From: JALZHR01 sp036389695
Lineage (GTDB): Bacteria; Acidobacteriota; Blastocatellia; Pyrinomonadales; Pyrinomonadaceae
Length of the DNA: 6,030 nt
Assembly: GCA_036389695.1 (NCBI GenBank)
Contig: DASVWG010000127.1
Span: 1-6,030 of the forward strand
Direction: 5' to 3'
Part shown: positions 1 through 6,030 of the stretch, one piece after another
Numbering within the stretch: position 1 is the first letter of the stretch
Layout: the number at the start of each line of letters is the position of its first letter
Notes under the pieces: model-generated
The model's database searches: none
Told to the model about the DNA's origin: nothing
Seen by the model: only the letters and a program-made list of their open reading frames with translations
Program-made: the position numbers and the translations under genes

Positions 1-1
1 G

Positions 2-34
2 TTGCCGGAAGTGGCTGTAAGTGTCACCGCCTGA
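2..34 (+). CDS. possible 3' end of an upstream gene (partial)
   Basis: Frame 2 reads LPEVAVSVTA and then stops at TGA (32-34). Its alternating hydrophobic and small residues look like a beta-strand at the end of a protein. Frame 1 is also open to a TAA at 58-60 but reads less naturally (Cys- and Arg-rich), and frame 3 stops at once. If frame 2 is real, 54 bases separate this gene from the next start, which fits an operon. Ten codons are too few to identify a product or to be sure that the stretch is coding. Confidence 0.3.
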   Translation: MPEVAVSVTA

Positions 35-72
35 GCGTTTTACGTTCTTTTCAACCATAACTTTTCATTTCT

Positions 73-80
73 AAAGGAGA
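73..80 (+). promoter_or_regulatory. ribosome binding site of the 1309-residue protein
   Basis: AAAGGAGA lies 8 bases before the ATG at 89, a near-ideal Shine-Dalgarno sequence and spacing. It supports this start and a bacterial origin. The same 8-mer precedes the start at 4102. Confidence 0.85.
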
Positions 81-88
81 TTTAATTT

Positions 89-3000
89 ATGCCGCGTTTC
101 CATTTCGCATTAGGTCACATAGACGATTCCGCATCACTTGAGGTCAATCTGCACGAACACGCTTTCGAACTCGCCGCGCACACGGAAGATTCTCTGGATG
201 AAGCCAGAAAACTTCATCCCGTTTTATCGAAGGTTTCCGAAGAAATCGCCCGCCGCTTCACGCATTTCACAGACATTCCGGACGAGCATATCGACGGCGA
301 CGCGATGCGCTGGGTGCAGGTCGTCAGACCGCAGCAGCCGGGCTCGCATCTGAGCGAAATCGTTTTGATAAATATGATTATCCCGCCCGACATTCTGCGC
401 GCTTTTTACAAATCTCCGATGTGGAAAGAGCGTTACACGCGCCGCTTCGGGCGGCACAAATCTCCGGCAATTCCGAAGGAACCGGCGGAAATGTCGCCGC
501 ATAGTCATGGTCGCCTCCATACGCTCGGCGTCAGGCTGCACGACGTCGGGGAAGAAGAAGCGATAACGACTTTGATGGCTGTTCAGGAATTGGTCGACGT
601 CGAGGCGTCGGCGGTGAGCTTTATCGGTCATCATCCGGATTTGGCGACGACGCAGCCGGTCGTCAAAGTTTATATCAGCGAAGCGCACATTCTGCCCGAC
701 CCGCGAGTCAACCCGGACCAATACAACGCGATGCAGGCTTTGAGCAAGGAGATGTCGAAAGTCCAAAGCTGGACGCCGCCCGCCGATTGTGTCGATAAAA
801 ACGGAAACCCGATTAAAGCTGAATACGATTTGGATACGTTTAAAACCGGACAACAGCTGCAGACCTTCAAGGTCGTCGATAACGTGATGGCGGCTGCGCC
901 GACCGCCGTGGCAGGGGCGCAGCGCACTTCGGCTGATGATATGCAGCTTCAGAATCAGCTCTGGAGTCCGGCGCCGGGCACCAGCGTCCTGAAATCGGCA
1001 GGTAAAAACGGCAAGACTCAGCAGGCGGAAGATTTGACGGAAGATAAGAAATTCAAATGGACTGTGCCTTATCAAACCTACACTTACGGCGTCAAACTCG
1101 ACCCGCAGTCGCTGAAAATCAACGACCAGAACGATTTTTCGATTGACTGTTATAACATATACAGCCGCACCTTCTGGGTCGCCTACGAATTATTCGACGA
1201 CAAACGCAAATCGCTCGGCGCGCGAAAGAGCATCGACAGTCTTTCGGCGGTCGACAGCATTCTGGGCATTCCGATTCCGATTTTCCCGACGACCGAAAAA
1301 TTTAACATCGGCGAGGCTTCGACCGTCAAAATTTATTTCGGCAGTCTAGGCGCGGCAAATTGGGATAAGGTCAGTTGGGACGACCTGAACGTCAGCGACC
1401 GCGGCGCGCTTTTGACCTGCGCGTGGCAATACGGCGTGCCCATCACCTTTATGATCGCCGGAAAAATTCTCACCAGCACCGAAACCTACAACAAAATCGT
1501 TAAGGACAAAGAGCTGCGCAATGCGGCTATCGCGATTTTGGCTTTCCTCGCCACGGCGGGCGTCGCGTCGAAATCGGCGGTGAGCAACTGGAAGCAGACA
1601 ATGCTGCAATTCGGCAGCATTGTTATCGGCTTCGTCGTCCAGAAAGGCATGGAATCATTCGGCGAATGGCTGGTCGAACAGGTCGGAGAAGGACAGTTAG
1701 CCAAAGCGTTCGGTCCGGTCGGCTGGCTGTTTCAACTGGCGGCGGCGGCTTTGAGTATCGAACAGATGGCTATTACGACCGGCGAAGTTCTCGCTTCCGA
1801 TTCGCTCGTCACGGCGGAAATTACCAGAGCTATCGACGTCAATGCGGTTCTGCATCCGGACCCGCGTCACGGCGTGGTCGGTCATCCCGAAACGGCTGTC
1901 TGGGCATCGGTCGCGGTCAAATATACCGCCACGCTGCAGATGCAGAGCGGAACGAATTTTGAAATCAAAGGAAATATGCCTCAGACGACCGGCGGTGAGC
2001 CGATACCGCTCACTTTCAAGGATATTCCGGCGGGCGGCAAATTCAGGATATTCTTCGGCATCTACAGCGCAAACGACTGGCTCGCCGGCGCATGGCAAAG
2101 CGATTGGATAGAGGCTAAGACCACCGACGGCACATCGACGCTGAAGCTGGGCGATAAGAACATCAAGGAAAATCTCGTCCCGCTCGGCATCGACACGCAA
2201 TACGTCTACAAAGAAAAAATCGTCTACGGCGATTCGAATTTTTCGTGGGCGGTCGATAAACCGCCCGCGACGACTCTGTCTTCGCTCAACTGCGCCAATA
2301 ACGGCGGACTTTGCGAGCTGACGGCGATGACGATTAACAACAGCGCTTTTCAGGTCGGCTTTGCGTGGCGCGCCGCCAATCAACATCTGCATCCCGATTC
2401 ACCGAGCGCGCCCGTCAGCAATAATCAATTGTATTCGGTGCAGAATCTTTCCGTCCTGGCTCATCCCGGCTCGCAGCTTATCACCGCTGAAATCGGTTTA
2501 ACCCAAAAGCCCGGCATCGCTTACGCGCCTTCGACCAATAGCAGCGAGAAAGCCATCGACCAGAACAATTTTATTCTCGACCCGCGCAACGGCGTGATGA
2601 ATCTCCGAAAGGTGACGCTCGAAGCGGGCAAAGAGACGGAAAAAAGAGATTTCGGACTCGGCGATACGCCGCTGCTGAGCTGGGGCTCGTTCCCGCTGGA
2701 TAATCTGGACGCGCTGGCAATTCATCCGAGCAATGCGGTTCTGGCTTGCTCGTTCAGCAATCACAAATTGATGATTCTGAAACTGCCCGCCAGCGCTTCG
2801 CCGGACGGTCAGGCGCCGGAAGCTTTGATGGTTTCGGGCGAAGGAATCCGCGAAGGCTTGATGAAAGGACCGAAAGCTCTGGCGGTCGCTCCCGACGGGC
2901 GCATACTCATTCTGGAAAGCTTGAACAATCGCGTGCAGGCGTTCGATACGCTGGGCAACGCCGTGCCGAGCTTTACGCCCGACGATTTTATTTTTACCGT

Positions 3001-4018
3001 CAAAACGGCTGACGTTTCCGCCGATTTGGACGCCGGAAAAGTCCCGGCGGCTTTCACGGACTGGCTGATAGATAAGGGACAAAATTATCTCGGACCGCTG
3101 CCGAACATGAGTTATATCGCGGAGCTGGACGGCGGCAAATTCCAGCCGGAGAAAGACCCGTTGATTGCCGCTTTCGCCGTTTTAAATGTAACTTTGTCCT
3201 ACGACCCGAAAAGGATGGACGACCCAAGCGTCAGCTCGCAGATACAAATCGTCAAAACGGGCAAGTCGTGGATTATCAACGACCCGCGTCAACAATCGTG
3301 GCAGATTGTCAATAAAAACGGGATGCTCAACGTCTACCGGCGACCGGCGCAAATCAGCGTCGAAGTCCAGCATCCAGGCAATCGCTGGATGCTGCGCGAC
3401 AACTCAATCGGGCTTGCCTGGATTCTGACGGTTTCGAGCGGGCATCCCGATTTGGTGGAGATTTTTGATTGCTTCACATACTTCAATCTTCGGACGGGAC
3501 CAGACCAGACGAATCTGAATTATCTCGATATGGCGGTCGAGGCGCAGGGTTATATGTATATTCTTTCATACATTTACGACGGCGCGGCGGCGACCAATTA
3601 CCTGCTCGACGTCTATAACCCGGACGGAACGTTTTTATTCCGCTCGCCCGACGCGACCAAATCCAATGTGCGGCAGAATATCGTCGCCGGACGCATCGCG
3701 GTGGACATCTGGCGCAATCTTTACGCGCTGAATTATGAAATGATAAAAGGTCTGAACGGCGGAACCCAACCCGGTCTGGCGCACTGGACGCCGACGCCGC
3801 CTCTGTTCAGCTTTCCTTTAACCGAGCAGCCGAATTTCAACGCGCAGAACATCAGCGCCGTCAAAGTCGATTTTGCCGCCCACAACATTAATCTGAGCAA
3901 TCAGGCTTTTATACGGGTCAAAAATCCGGACGGTTACTGGGAGGTGAAAGACGAAAACACGATTTATCACGTCTATCGCACCGGCGAGGCGCTGCAAGTC
4001 TATTCCATCCCGGCATAG
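89..4018 (+). CDS. large multidomain protein with hydrophobic core and NHL-like propeller, function unknown
   Basis: The family of this 1309-residue protein is not recognised. The start is fixed by AAAGGAGA 8 bases upstream; no signal peptide follows it. Residues 1-230 are polar and rich in His, Glu and Arg. Residues 323-440 look beta-rich and end in a VKIYFGSLGAANW motif. Residues 476-570 form a hydrophobic block of two or three possible helices (476-496, 506-524, 540-558). Residues 600-680 look beta-rich and carry a related motif, KFRIFFGIYSANDW. Residues 870-960 contain NHL-like blades, the clearest being GPKALAVAPDGRILILE followed by NNRVQAFD. Further blade-like stretches lie at 1144-1187 and 1196-1217. 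Three short W-x-x-x-D motifs occur at 1057-1084, 1096-1127 and 1280-1306. NHL propellers usually bind proteins, nucleic acids or glycans. The hydrophobic core suggests membrane contact or insertion, so a pore-forming or effector-like role is possible but unproven. It is followed by BPI-like genes on the same strand. Confidence 0.9.
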   Translation: MPRFHFALGHIDDSASLEVNLHEHAFELAAHTEDSLDEARKLHPVLSKVSEEIARRFTHFTDIPDEHIDGDAMRWVQVVRPQQPGSHLSEIVLINMIIPPDILRAFYKSPMWKERYTRRFGRHKSPAIPKEPAEMSPHSHGRLHTLGVRLHDVGEEEAITTLMAVQELVDVEASAVSFIGHHPDLATTQPVVKVYISEAHILPDPRVNPDQYNAMQALSKEMSKVQSWTPPADCVDKNGNPIKAEYDLDTFKTGQQLQTFKVVDNVMAAAPTAVAGAQRTSADDMQLQNQLWSPAPGTSVLKSAGKNGKTQQAEDLTEDKKFKWTVPYQTYTYGVKLDPQSLKINDQNDFSIDCYNIYSRTFWVAYELFDDKRKSLGARKSIDSLSAVDSILGIPIPIFPTTEKFNIGEASTVKIYFGSLGAANWDKVSWDDLNVSDRGALLTCAWQYGVPITFMIAGKILTSTETYNKIVKDKELRNAAIAILAFLATAGVASKSAVSNWKQTMLQFGSIVIGFVVQKGMESFGEWLVEQVGEGQLAKAFGPVGWLFQLAAAALSIEQMAITTGEVLASDSLVTAEITRAIDVNAVLHPDPRHGVVGHPETAVWASVAVKYTATLQMQSGTNFEIKGNMPQTTGGEPIPLTFKDIPAGGKFRIFFGIYSANDWLAGAWQSDWIEAKTTDGTSTLKLGDKNIKENLVPLGIDTQYVYKEKIVYGDSNFSWAVDKPPATTLSSLNCANNGGLCELTAMTINNSAFQVGFAWRAANQHLHPDSPSAPVSNNQLYSVQNLSVLAHPGSQLITAEIGLTQKPGIAYAPSTNSSEKAIDQNNFILDPRNGVMNLRKVTLEAGKETEKRDFGLGDTPLLSWGSFPLDNLDALAIHPSNAVLACSFSNHKLMILKLPASASPDGQAPEALMVSGEGIREGLMKGPKALAVAPDGRILILESLNNRVQAFDTLGNAVPSFTPDDFIFTVKTADVSADLDAGKVPAAFTDWLIDKGQNYLGPLPNMSYIAELDGGKFQPEKDPLIAAFAVLNVTLSYDPKRMDDPSVSSQIQIVKTGKSWIINDPRQQSWQIVNKNGMLNVYRRPAQISVEVQHPGNRWMLRDNSIGLAWILTVSSGHPDLVEIFDCFTYFNLRTGPDQTNLNYLDMAVEAQGYMYILSYIYDGAAATNYLLDVYNPDGTFLFRSPDATKSNVRQNIVAGRIAVDIWRNLYALNYEMIKGLNGGTQPGLAHWTPTPPLFSFPLTEQPNFNAQNISAVKVDFAAHNINLSNQAFIRVKNPDGYWEVKDENTIYHVYRTGEALQVYSIPA
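1514..1798 (+). other. hydrophobic central segment of the large protein
   Basis: Residues 476-570 are far more hydrophobic than the rest. Three stretches stand out: AAIAILAFLATAGVA (479-493), GSIVIGFVV (509-517) and FGPVGWLFQLAAAALS (541-556). They are joined by short polar or acidic linkers (SNWKQTMLQ, EWLVEQVGEGQ). With no signal peptide, this could be a membrane-inserting helical hairpin, a set of transmembrane helices, or a buried helical bundle. The pattern recalls hydrophobic hairpins of pore-forming toxins, but no specific family is recognised. Confidence 0.6.
2693..2959 (+). other. NHL-like beta-propeller blades in the large protein
   Basis: Residues 869-900 (LDALAIHPSNAVLACSFSN, then HKLMILKL) and 926-957 (GPKALAVAPDGRILILE, then NNRVQAFDTLGN) match the NHL pattern: a hydrophobic strand, a P-D-G or similar turn, a second strand, then N-x-R/K-(V/L)-x-x-(F/L). 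The spacer between them (VSGEGIREGLMKGP) is also typical, since NHL proteins often carry a G-x-G-x-x-x-G-x-F/L-x-x-P segment before each blade. The later blades at 1144-1187 and 1196-1217 are weaker, and an insertion of about 180 residues separates them from these two. Confidence 0.7.
3257..4006 (+). repeat. three degenerate W-x-x-x-D protein motifs near the C-terminus of the large protein
   Basis: Three segments share a plan of G-x-x-W-hydrophobic-x-x-D, then W or Y within a strand, then an x-V-Y or V-E-I-F ending: residues 1057-1084 (GKSWIINDP ... LNVYRR), 1096-1127 (GNRWMLRDN ... LVEIFD) and 1280-1306 (DGYWEVKDE ... LQVYSI). The first two are close together; the third ends the protein. They may be strand pairs of the propeller or a separate ligand-binding repeat. 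The similarity was judged by eye and appears only at protein level. Confidence 0.5.
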
Positions 4019-4028
4019 CGCGTAAAAC

Positions 4029-4060
4029 CCGCGCTGATTCGCTTTTCCAAATCAGCGCGG
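4029..4060 (+). terminator. intergenic hairpin, possible weak or partial terminator
   Basis: CCGCGCTGATT (4029-4039) and AATCAGCGCGG (4050-4060) are perfect reverse complements, giving an 11-bp GC-rich stem with a 10-base loop, 10 bases after the stop codon. What follows (ATTTAGATTCATTTTC) is T-rich but is not an unbroken T run, so intrinsic termination may be incomplete. It could instead protect the 3' end of the upstream transcript or lower expression of the downstream genes relative to the large gene. Confidence 0.65.
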
Positions 4061-4086
4061 ATTTAGATTCATTTTCTGATAAACAC

Positions 4087-4094
4087 AAAGGAGA
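4087..4094 (+). promoter_or_regulatory. ribosome binding site of the BPI-like protein
   Basis: AAAGGAGA is followed by 7 bases and then the ATG at 4102. It fixes that start, which also matches where the mature domain of animal BPI proteins begins. Confidence 0.85.
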
Positions 4095-4101
4095 CAAATA
4101 T

Positions 4102-4350
4102 ATGCGGGCAATTACCATCGCCATCGGCAAAACAGGCATCGATTTTTTCGCTCAGAAGTTAGTTGTAAAGAAATTGGTTAATACTCTATCCGCGCTTAAA
4201 CCGCCCGATAAGACGATTAATATAGGCGGCTTCGTCTACGATGATTGGTCGTTGGAATTTAAAGCGGAATCTATCATAGTTTATCTGACGCAGGGCAAGC
4301 TGCTTAATTTCAGCCCTAAATTTCAGAGTTTCGCCCAGCAAGACAGCGGC
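4102..4350 (+). repeat. tandem gene duplication (matches 5791-6030)
   Basis: The first 249 bases of this gene align with 5791-6030, apart from a nine-base deletion in the second copy. The first 60 bases are the most alike, with differences mostly at third codon positions. This shows selection on the protein after an older duplication, not a fresh copy or an assembly artefact. Confidence 0.8.
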
Positions 4351-5763
4351 AATTTCTCGCTGACGATAGCGGCGAACAATTTCACCGCTCAATATAATTG
4401 GGAAGAAAAATACAATTATTTTACTCAGAATTCCGGTCCCAGGGGAGGTCATCCCACTTGGTCCACGCCGGAACCTAAAGATAAAACGTTTGGCTTTACG
4501 CCCGCTTTTCCCGTGCTGACCCTCACTGTTCCGCTCCGGTTTGAATACAATAACGGGTGGGAAATCGTTGTTCTTGCTCCCACGGCGAATACGCCCAACA
4601 TCAAGGCTAATGTTCCGTCGGACTCTATCCTTCAGTATCAGGAGGGCATCTATCGGCACAACGTCTCGGACGCCTCCGCGTCGTCAGTATCGGCGATAGA
4701 TTTCAGCCAGCCCGTCAGACAATTAATCGGTGGAATCGTCGCTGATATTCCCGCTTCCGGCAATCTTGGCAACGGCATTGTTTATGATTTCTCGCTCGGC
4801 GACAACGGCTTGAAATTTACCGGCAGCGACGGCATTCAGATGGGCGTCAAAGGCGGCGCAAGCTATAACGGCACGGCTTTTTCCGGCGACGCGACGCCGA
4901 CTTTGCCCTTGCCCGTTCCGCCCGCCGATACAGATTCGCATCACTTGAATATGTATGTCTCCAATTATGAGATTGACGCGCTTTACTGGACTTATTGGAA
5001 GGCTGGCAAATTAAACGTCGTCGTCAATGCGGCTGATTTACAAGACCCAAACATACTCAAAGTCAAAACCTATACCAGTTCGGAAAAATCGCTTAAACCT
5101 TTTCAGTCTTTCGCCATGCAGGCGCAGATTTCGCCGTTCGCCGCGCCTGCGAGTGCCTTCCAGACGGTTTGGGTTTTGACCACAGCAGTGATGGATAGAC
5201 TTACATCAAAACTGCCGTCCACTATTTGGAATTTACTCAACGGGCTTCAGGGAAATGCTTACGCGTCGCAATCTTCGCTTGAAACGGATTTGACCGGCGC
5301 GACTATTCCGTCTTCGGATTTCCAGACCATCGAAAAAGAGGCTCAATCGATGGGCATGGTCGTCACCAGTAGCTTAAATTTCGATTTGATTATCCAGACC
5401 TTTCAGCCCAATCCGCCCGACATTAAGTTTTCAGTCACGCGAACCGACATTTTAAGCAATCTGCGGTTAGGCGTCGGCGCCAATAAGACACAAACTCTGC
5501 AATACGATTTTACAAATATCACCTTCAGCACGACATTCAACTCCAGCACCGTGCCGGGTTTCTCCGGAGGAGAATATTTTAGCAATACAGTGTGGCAGCA
5601 GGCAGGCGAACCGCAGTATGAAAAGGCGTTGGCTGAGATGGGCGGAACGGGCGTGCCTTTGCCGATTATGGCGGACTTCAAGTTTGATTTTGAGAATGCC
5701 GAGCTGAGCATTCAGCAGGGCTACGTTTCGATTCTGGCGAGCGTTTTATACAAGAACAAATAA
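4102..5763 (+). CDS. BPI/LBP/CETP-like two-domain TULIP lipid-binding protein
   Basis: This 553-residue protein resembles animal bactericidal/permeability-increasing protein (BPI) along its length. The N-terminus, ITIAIGKTGIDFFAQK, matches the first strand and helix of mature BPI (VVVRISQKGLDYASQQ). SGNFSLTIAANNFTAQYNW (82-100) parallels its SGNFDLSIEGMSISADLKL. GIVYDFSLGDNGLKFTG (225-241) and GIQMGVKGGASYNG (244-257) lie where BPI has its central region. LPLPVPPADTDSHHLNMYVS (268-287), followed by YW..WKAGKLNVVV (295-308), fits the start of BPI's C-terminal barrel. VPLPIMADFKFDFENAEL (518-535), followed by ASVLYK, fits BPI's final strand. Length is close to the roughly 460-480 residues of mature animal proteins, plus insertions. 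Family members bind phospholipid or lipopolysaccharide acyl chains in two hydrophobic pockets. Unlike them, it has no signal peptide and no cysteine, so the conserved BPI disulfide is absent. A paralogue follows after 27 bases. The ligand and location in the cell are unknown. Confidence 0.85.
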   Translation: MRAITIAIGKTGIDFFAQKLVVKKLVNTLSALKPPDKTINIGGFVYDDWSLEFKAESIIVYLTQGKLLNFSPKFQSFAQQDSGNFSLTIAANNFTAQYNWEEKYNYFTQNSGPRGGHPTWSTPEPKDKTFGFTPAFPVLTLTVPLRFEYNNGWEIVVLAPTANTPNIKANVPSDSILQYQEGIYRHNVSDASASSVSAIDFSQPVRQLIGGIVADIPASGNLGNGIVYDFSLGDNGLKFTGSDGIQMGVKGGASYNGTAFSGDATPTLPLPVPPADTDSHHLNMYVSNYEIDALYWTYWKAGKLNVVVNAADLQDPNILKVKTYTSSEKSLKPFQSFAMQAQISPFAAPASAFQTVWVLTTAVMDRLTSKLPSTIWNLLNGLQGNAYASQSSLETDLTGATIPSSDFQTIEKEAQSMGMVVTSSLNFDLIIQTFQPNPPDIKFSVTRTDILSNLRLGVGANKTQTLQYDFTNITFSTTFNSSTVPGFSGGEYFSNTVWQQAGEPQYEKALAEMGGTGVPLPIMADFKFDFENAELSIQQGYVSILASVLYKNK

Positions 5764-5774
5764 ATTTTCGAGAC

Positions 5775-5780
5775 AGGAGA
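5775..5780 (+). promoter_or_regulatory. ribosome binding site of the second BPI-like gene
   Basis: AGGAGA lies 10 bases before the ATG at 5791, inside a 27-base gap after the preceding stop codon. The short gap and the lack of a hairpin indicate that the two BPI-like genes are cotranscribed. Confidence 0.8.
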
Positions 5781-5790
5781 TTTCAAAAAT

Positions 5791-6030
5791 ATGCAGGCAA
5801 TCACCATCGCCATCGGTAAAACAGGCGTCGATTTTTTTGCGCGGGAATTAGTGATAAAGGAATTGGTTAAAATTCTGTCCGGGCTGACACCGCCCGACAG
5901 AACGATTTCGGTACCTGAATTCTTCTATGATTCCGTTATAGAAGCGACAAATATCATAATTAATCTGACGCAGGGTAAACTGCTTGATTTCAGCCCTCAA
6001 TTTCAGAGTATTTCCCAGCAAAGCAATGGC
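5791..6030 (+). CDS. second BPI-like TULIP protein (5' part, cut by window end)
   Basis: The reading frame is open for 80 codons to the end of the window. It begins MQAITIAIGKTGVDFFAREL and goes on through PPDRTI, LTQGKLLDFSPQFQS and SQQSNG. Aligned by eye with the first 83 residues of the preceding protein, about 60 percent of positions are identical, with one three-residue gap near residue 50. It therefore starts with the same BPI N-terminal barrel and likewise lacks a signal peptide and cysteines in the visible part. It is a tandem duplicate that has diverged more in the stretch after PPD (ISVPEFFYDSVIEATN) than in the first helix or the LTQGKLL strand, which may point to different ligands or partners. 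Its full length and C-terminal domain lie outside the window. Confidence 0.85.
   Translation, partial: MQAITIAIGKTGVDFFARELVIKELVKILSGLTPPDRTISVPEFFYDSVIEATNIIINLTQGKLLDFSPQFQSISQQSNG

Noticed and set aside
1..72. Possible promoter upstream of the large gene
   Set aside because: The leader has AT-rich stretches but no convincing pair of -35 and -10 boxes, and the gene may belong to an operon that starts outside the window.
224..1075. Long antisense open frame of 283 codons inside the large gene
   Set aside because: It lies wholly opposite a well-supported gene, has a low-complexity Arg/Phe-rich translation, and has no convincing domain. It follows from the codon bias of the sense strand.
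1697..2392. Antisense open frame of 231 codons
   Set aside because: Its Arg- and Asp-rich translation is typical of the complement of this codon usage, and it overlaps the large gene completely.
1841..2612. Repeated DPRHGVV / DPRNGVM peptide (residues 591-597 and 831-837)
   Set aside because: The match is only seven residues, and the flanking sequence shows no further similarity. Chance is a sufficient explanation.
2498..3082. Antisense open frame of 194 codons
   Set aside because: Arg/Gln/Phe-rich shadow of the propeller-coding region, with no recognisable motif.
4186..4659. Antisense open frame of 157 codons within the BPI-like gene
   Set aside because: The sense frame has clear family similarity at these positions, so the antisense frame is a shadow.
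5564..5575. GGAGGAGAA, a strong Shine-Dalgarno-like sequence within the BPI-like gene
   Set aside because: No suitable start codon follows at the right distance. The bases simply encode Gly-Gly-Glu in the sense frame.

Overview
The window looks bacterial. Its genes have no introns, are tightly spaced on the + strand, and each starts behind a good Shine-Dalgarno sequence. Base composition is moderately GC-rich with mixed third positions. Nothing here fixes the phylum. There are no RNA genes, transposases, CRISPR arrays or phage structural genes.

Layout: bases 1-88 hold what may be the last codons of an upstream gene (stop at 32-34) and the leader of the first complete gene. Bases 89-4018 encode a 1309-residue protein of unrecognised overall family. 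Its visible parts are a polar, His-rich N-terminal region, a first beta-rich stretch, a strongly hydrophobic central block (about residues 476-570), a second beta-rich stretch sharing a motif with the first, an NHL-like beta-propeller region, and three copies of a short Trp/Asp/Tyr motif near the C-terminus. Bases 4019-4101 hold a perfect 11-bp inverted repeat and the next ribosome binding site. Bases 4102-5763 encode a 553-residue protein that resembles animal BPI/LBP/CETP lipid-binding proteins (TULIP fold) along its whole length. Bases 5791-6030 begin a paralogue of it, cut by the window end.

The main point of interest is a probable operon in which a large multidomain protein with a hydrophobic core and a propeller is followed by at least two tandem BPI-like proteins. 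No complete product has a classical signal peptide, and the BPI-like protein has no cysteine, unlike its animal counterparts. The TULIP genes suggest binding or transfer of lipid or lipopolysaccharide. The large protein could be a membrane-interacting partner. That pairing is inferred from gene order only; it loosely recalls clostridial clusters where TULIP-fold P47/OrfX proteins sit beside a large toxin.
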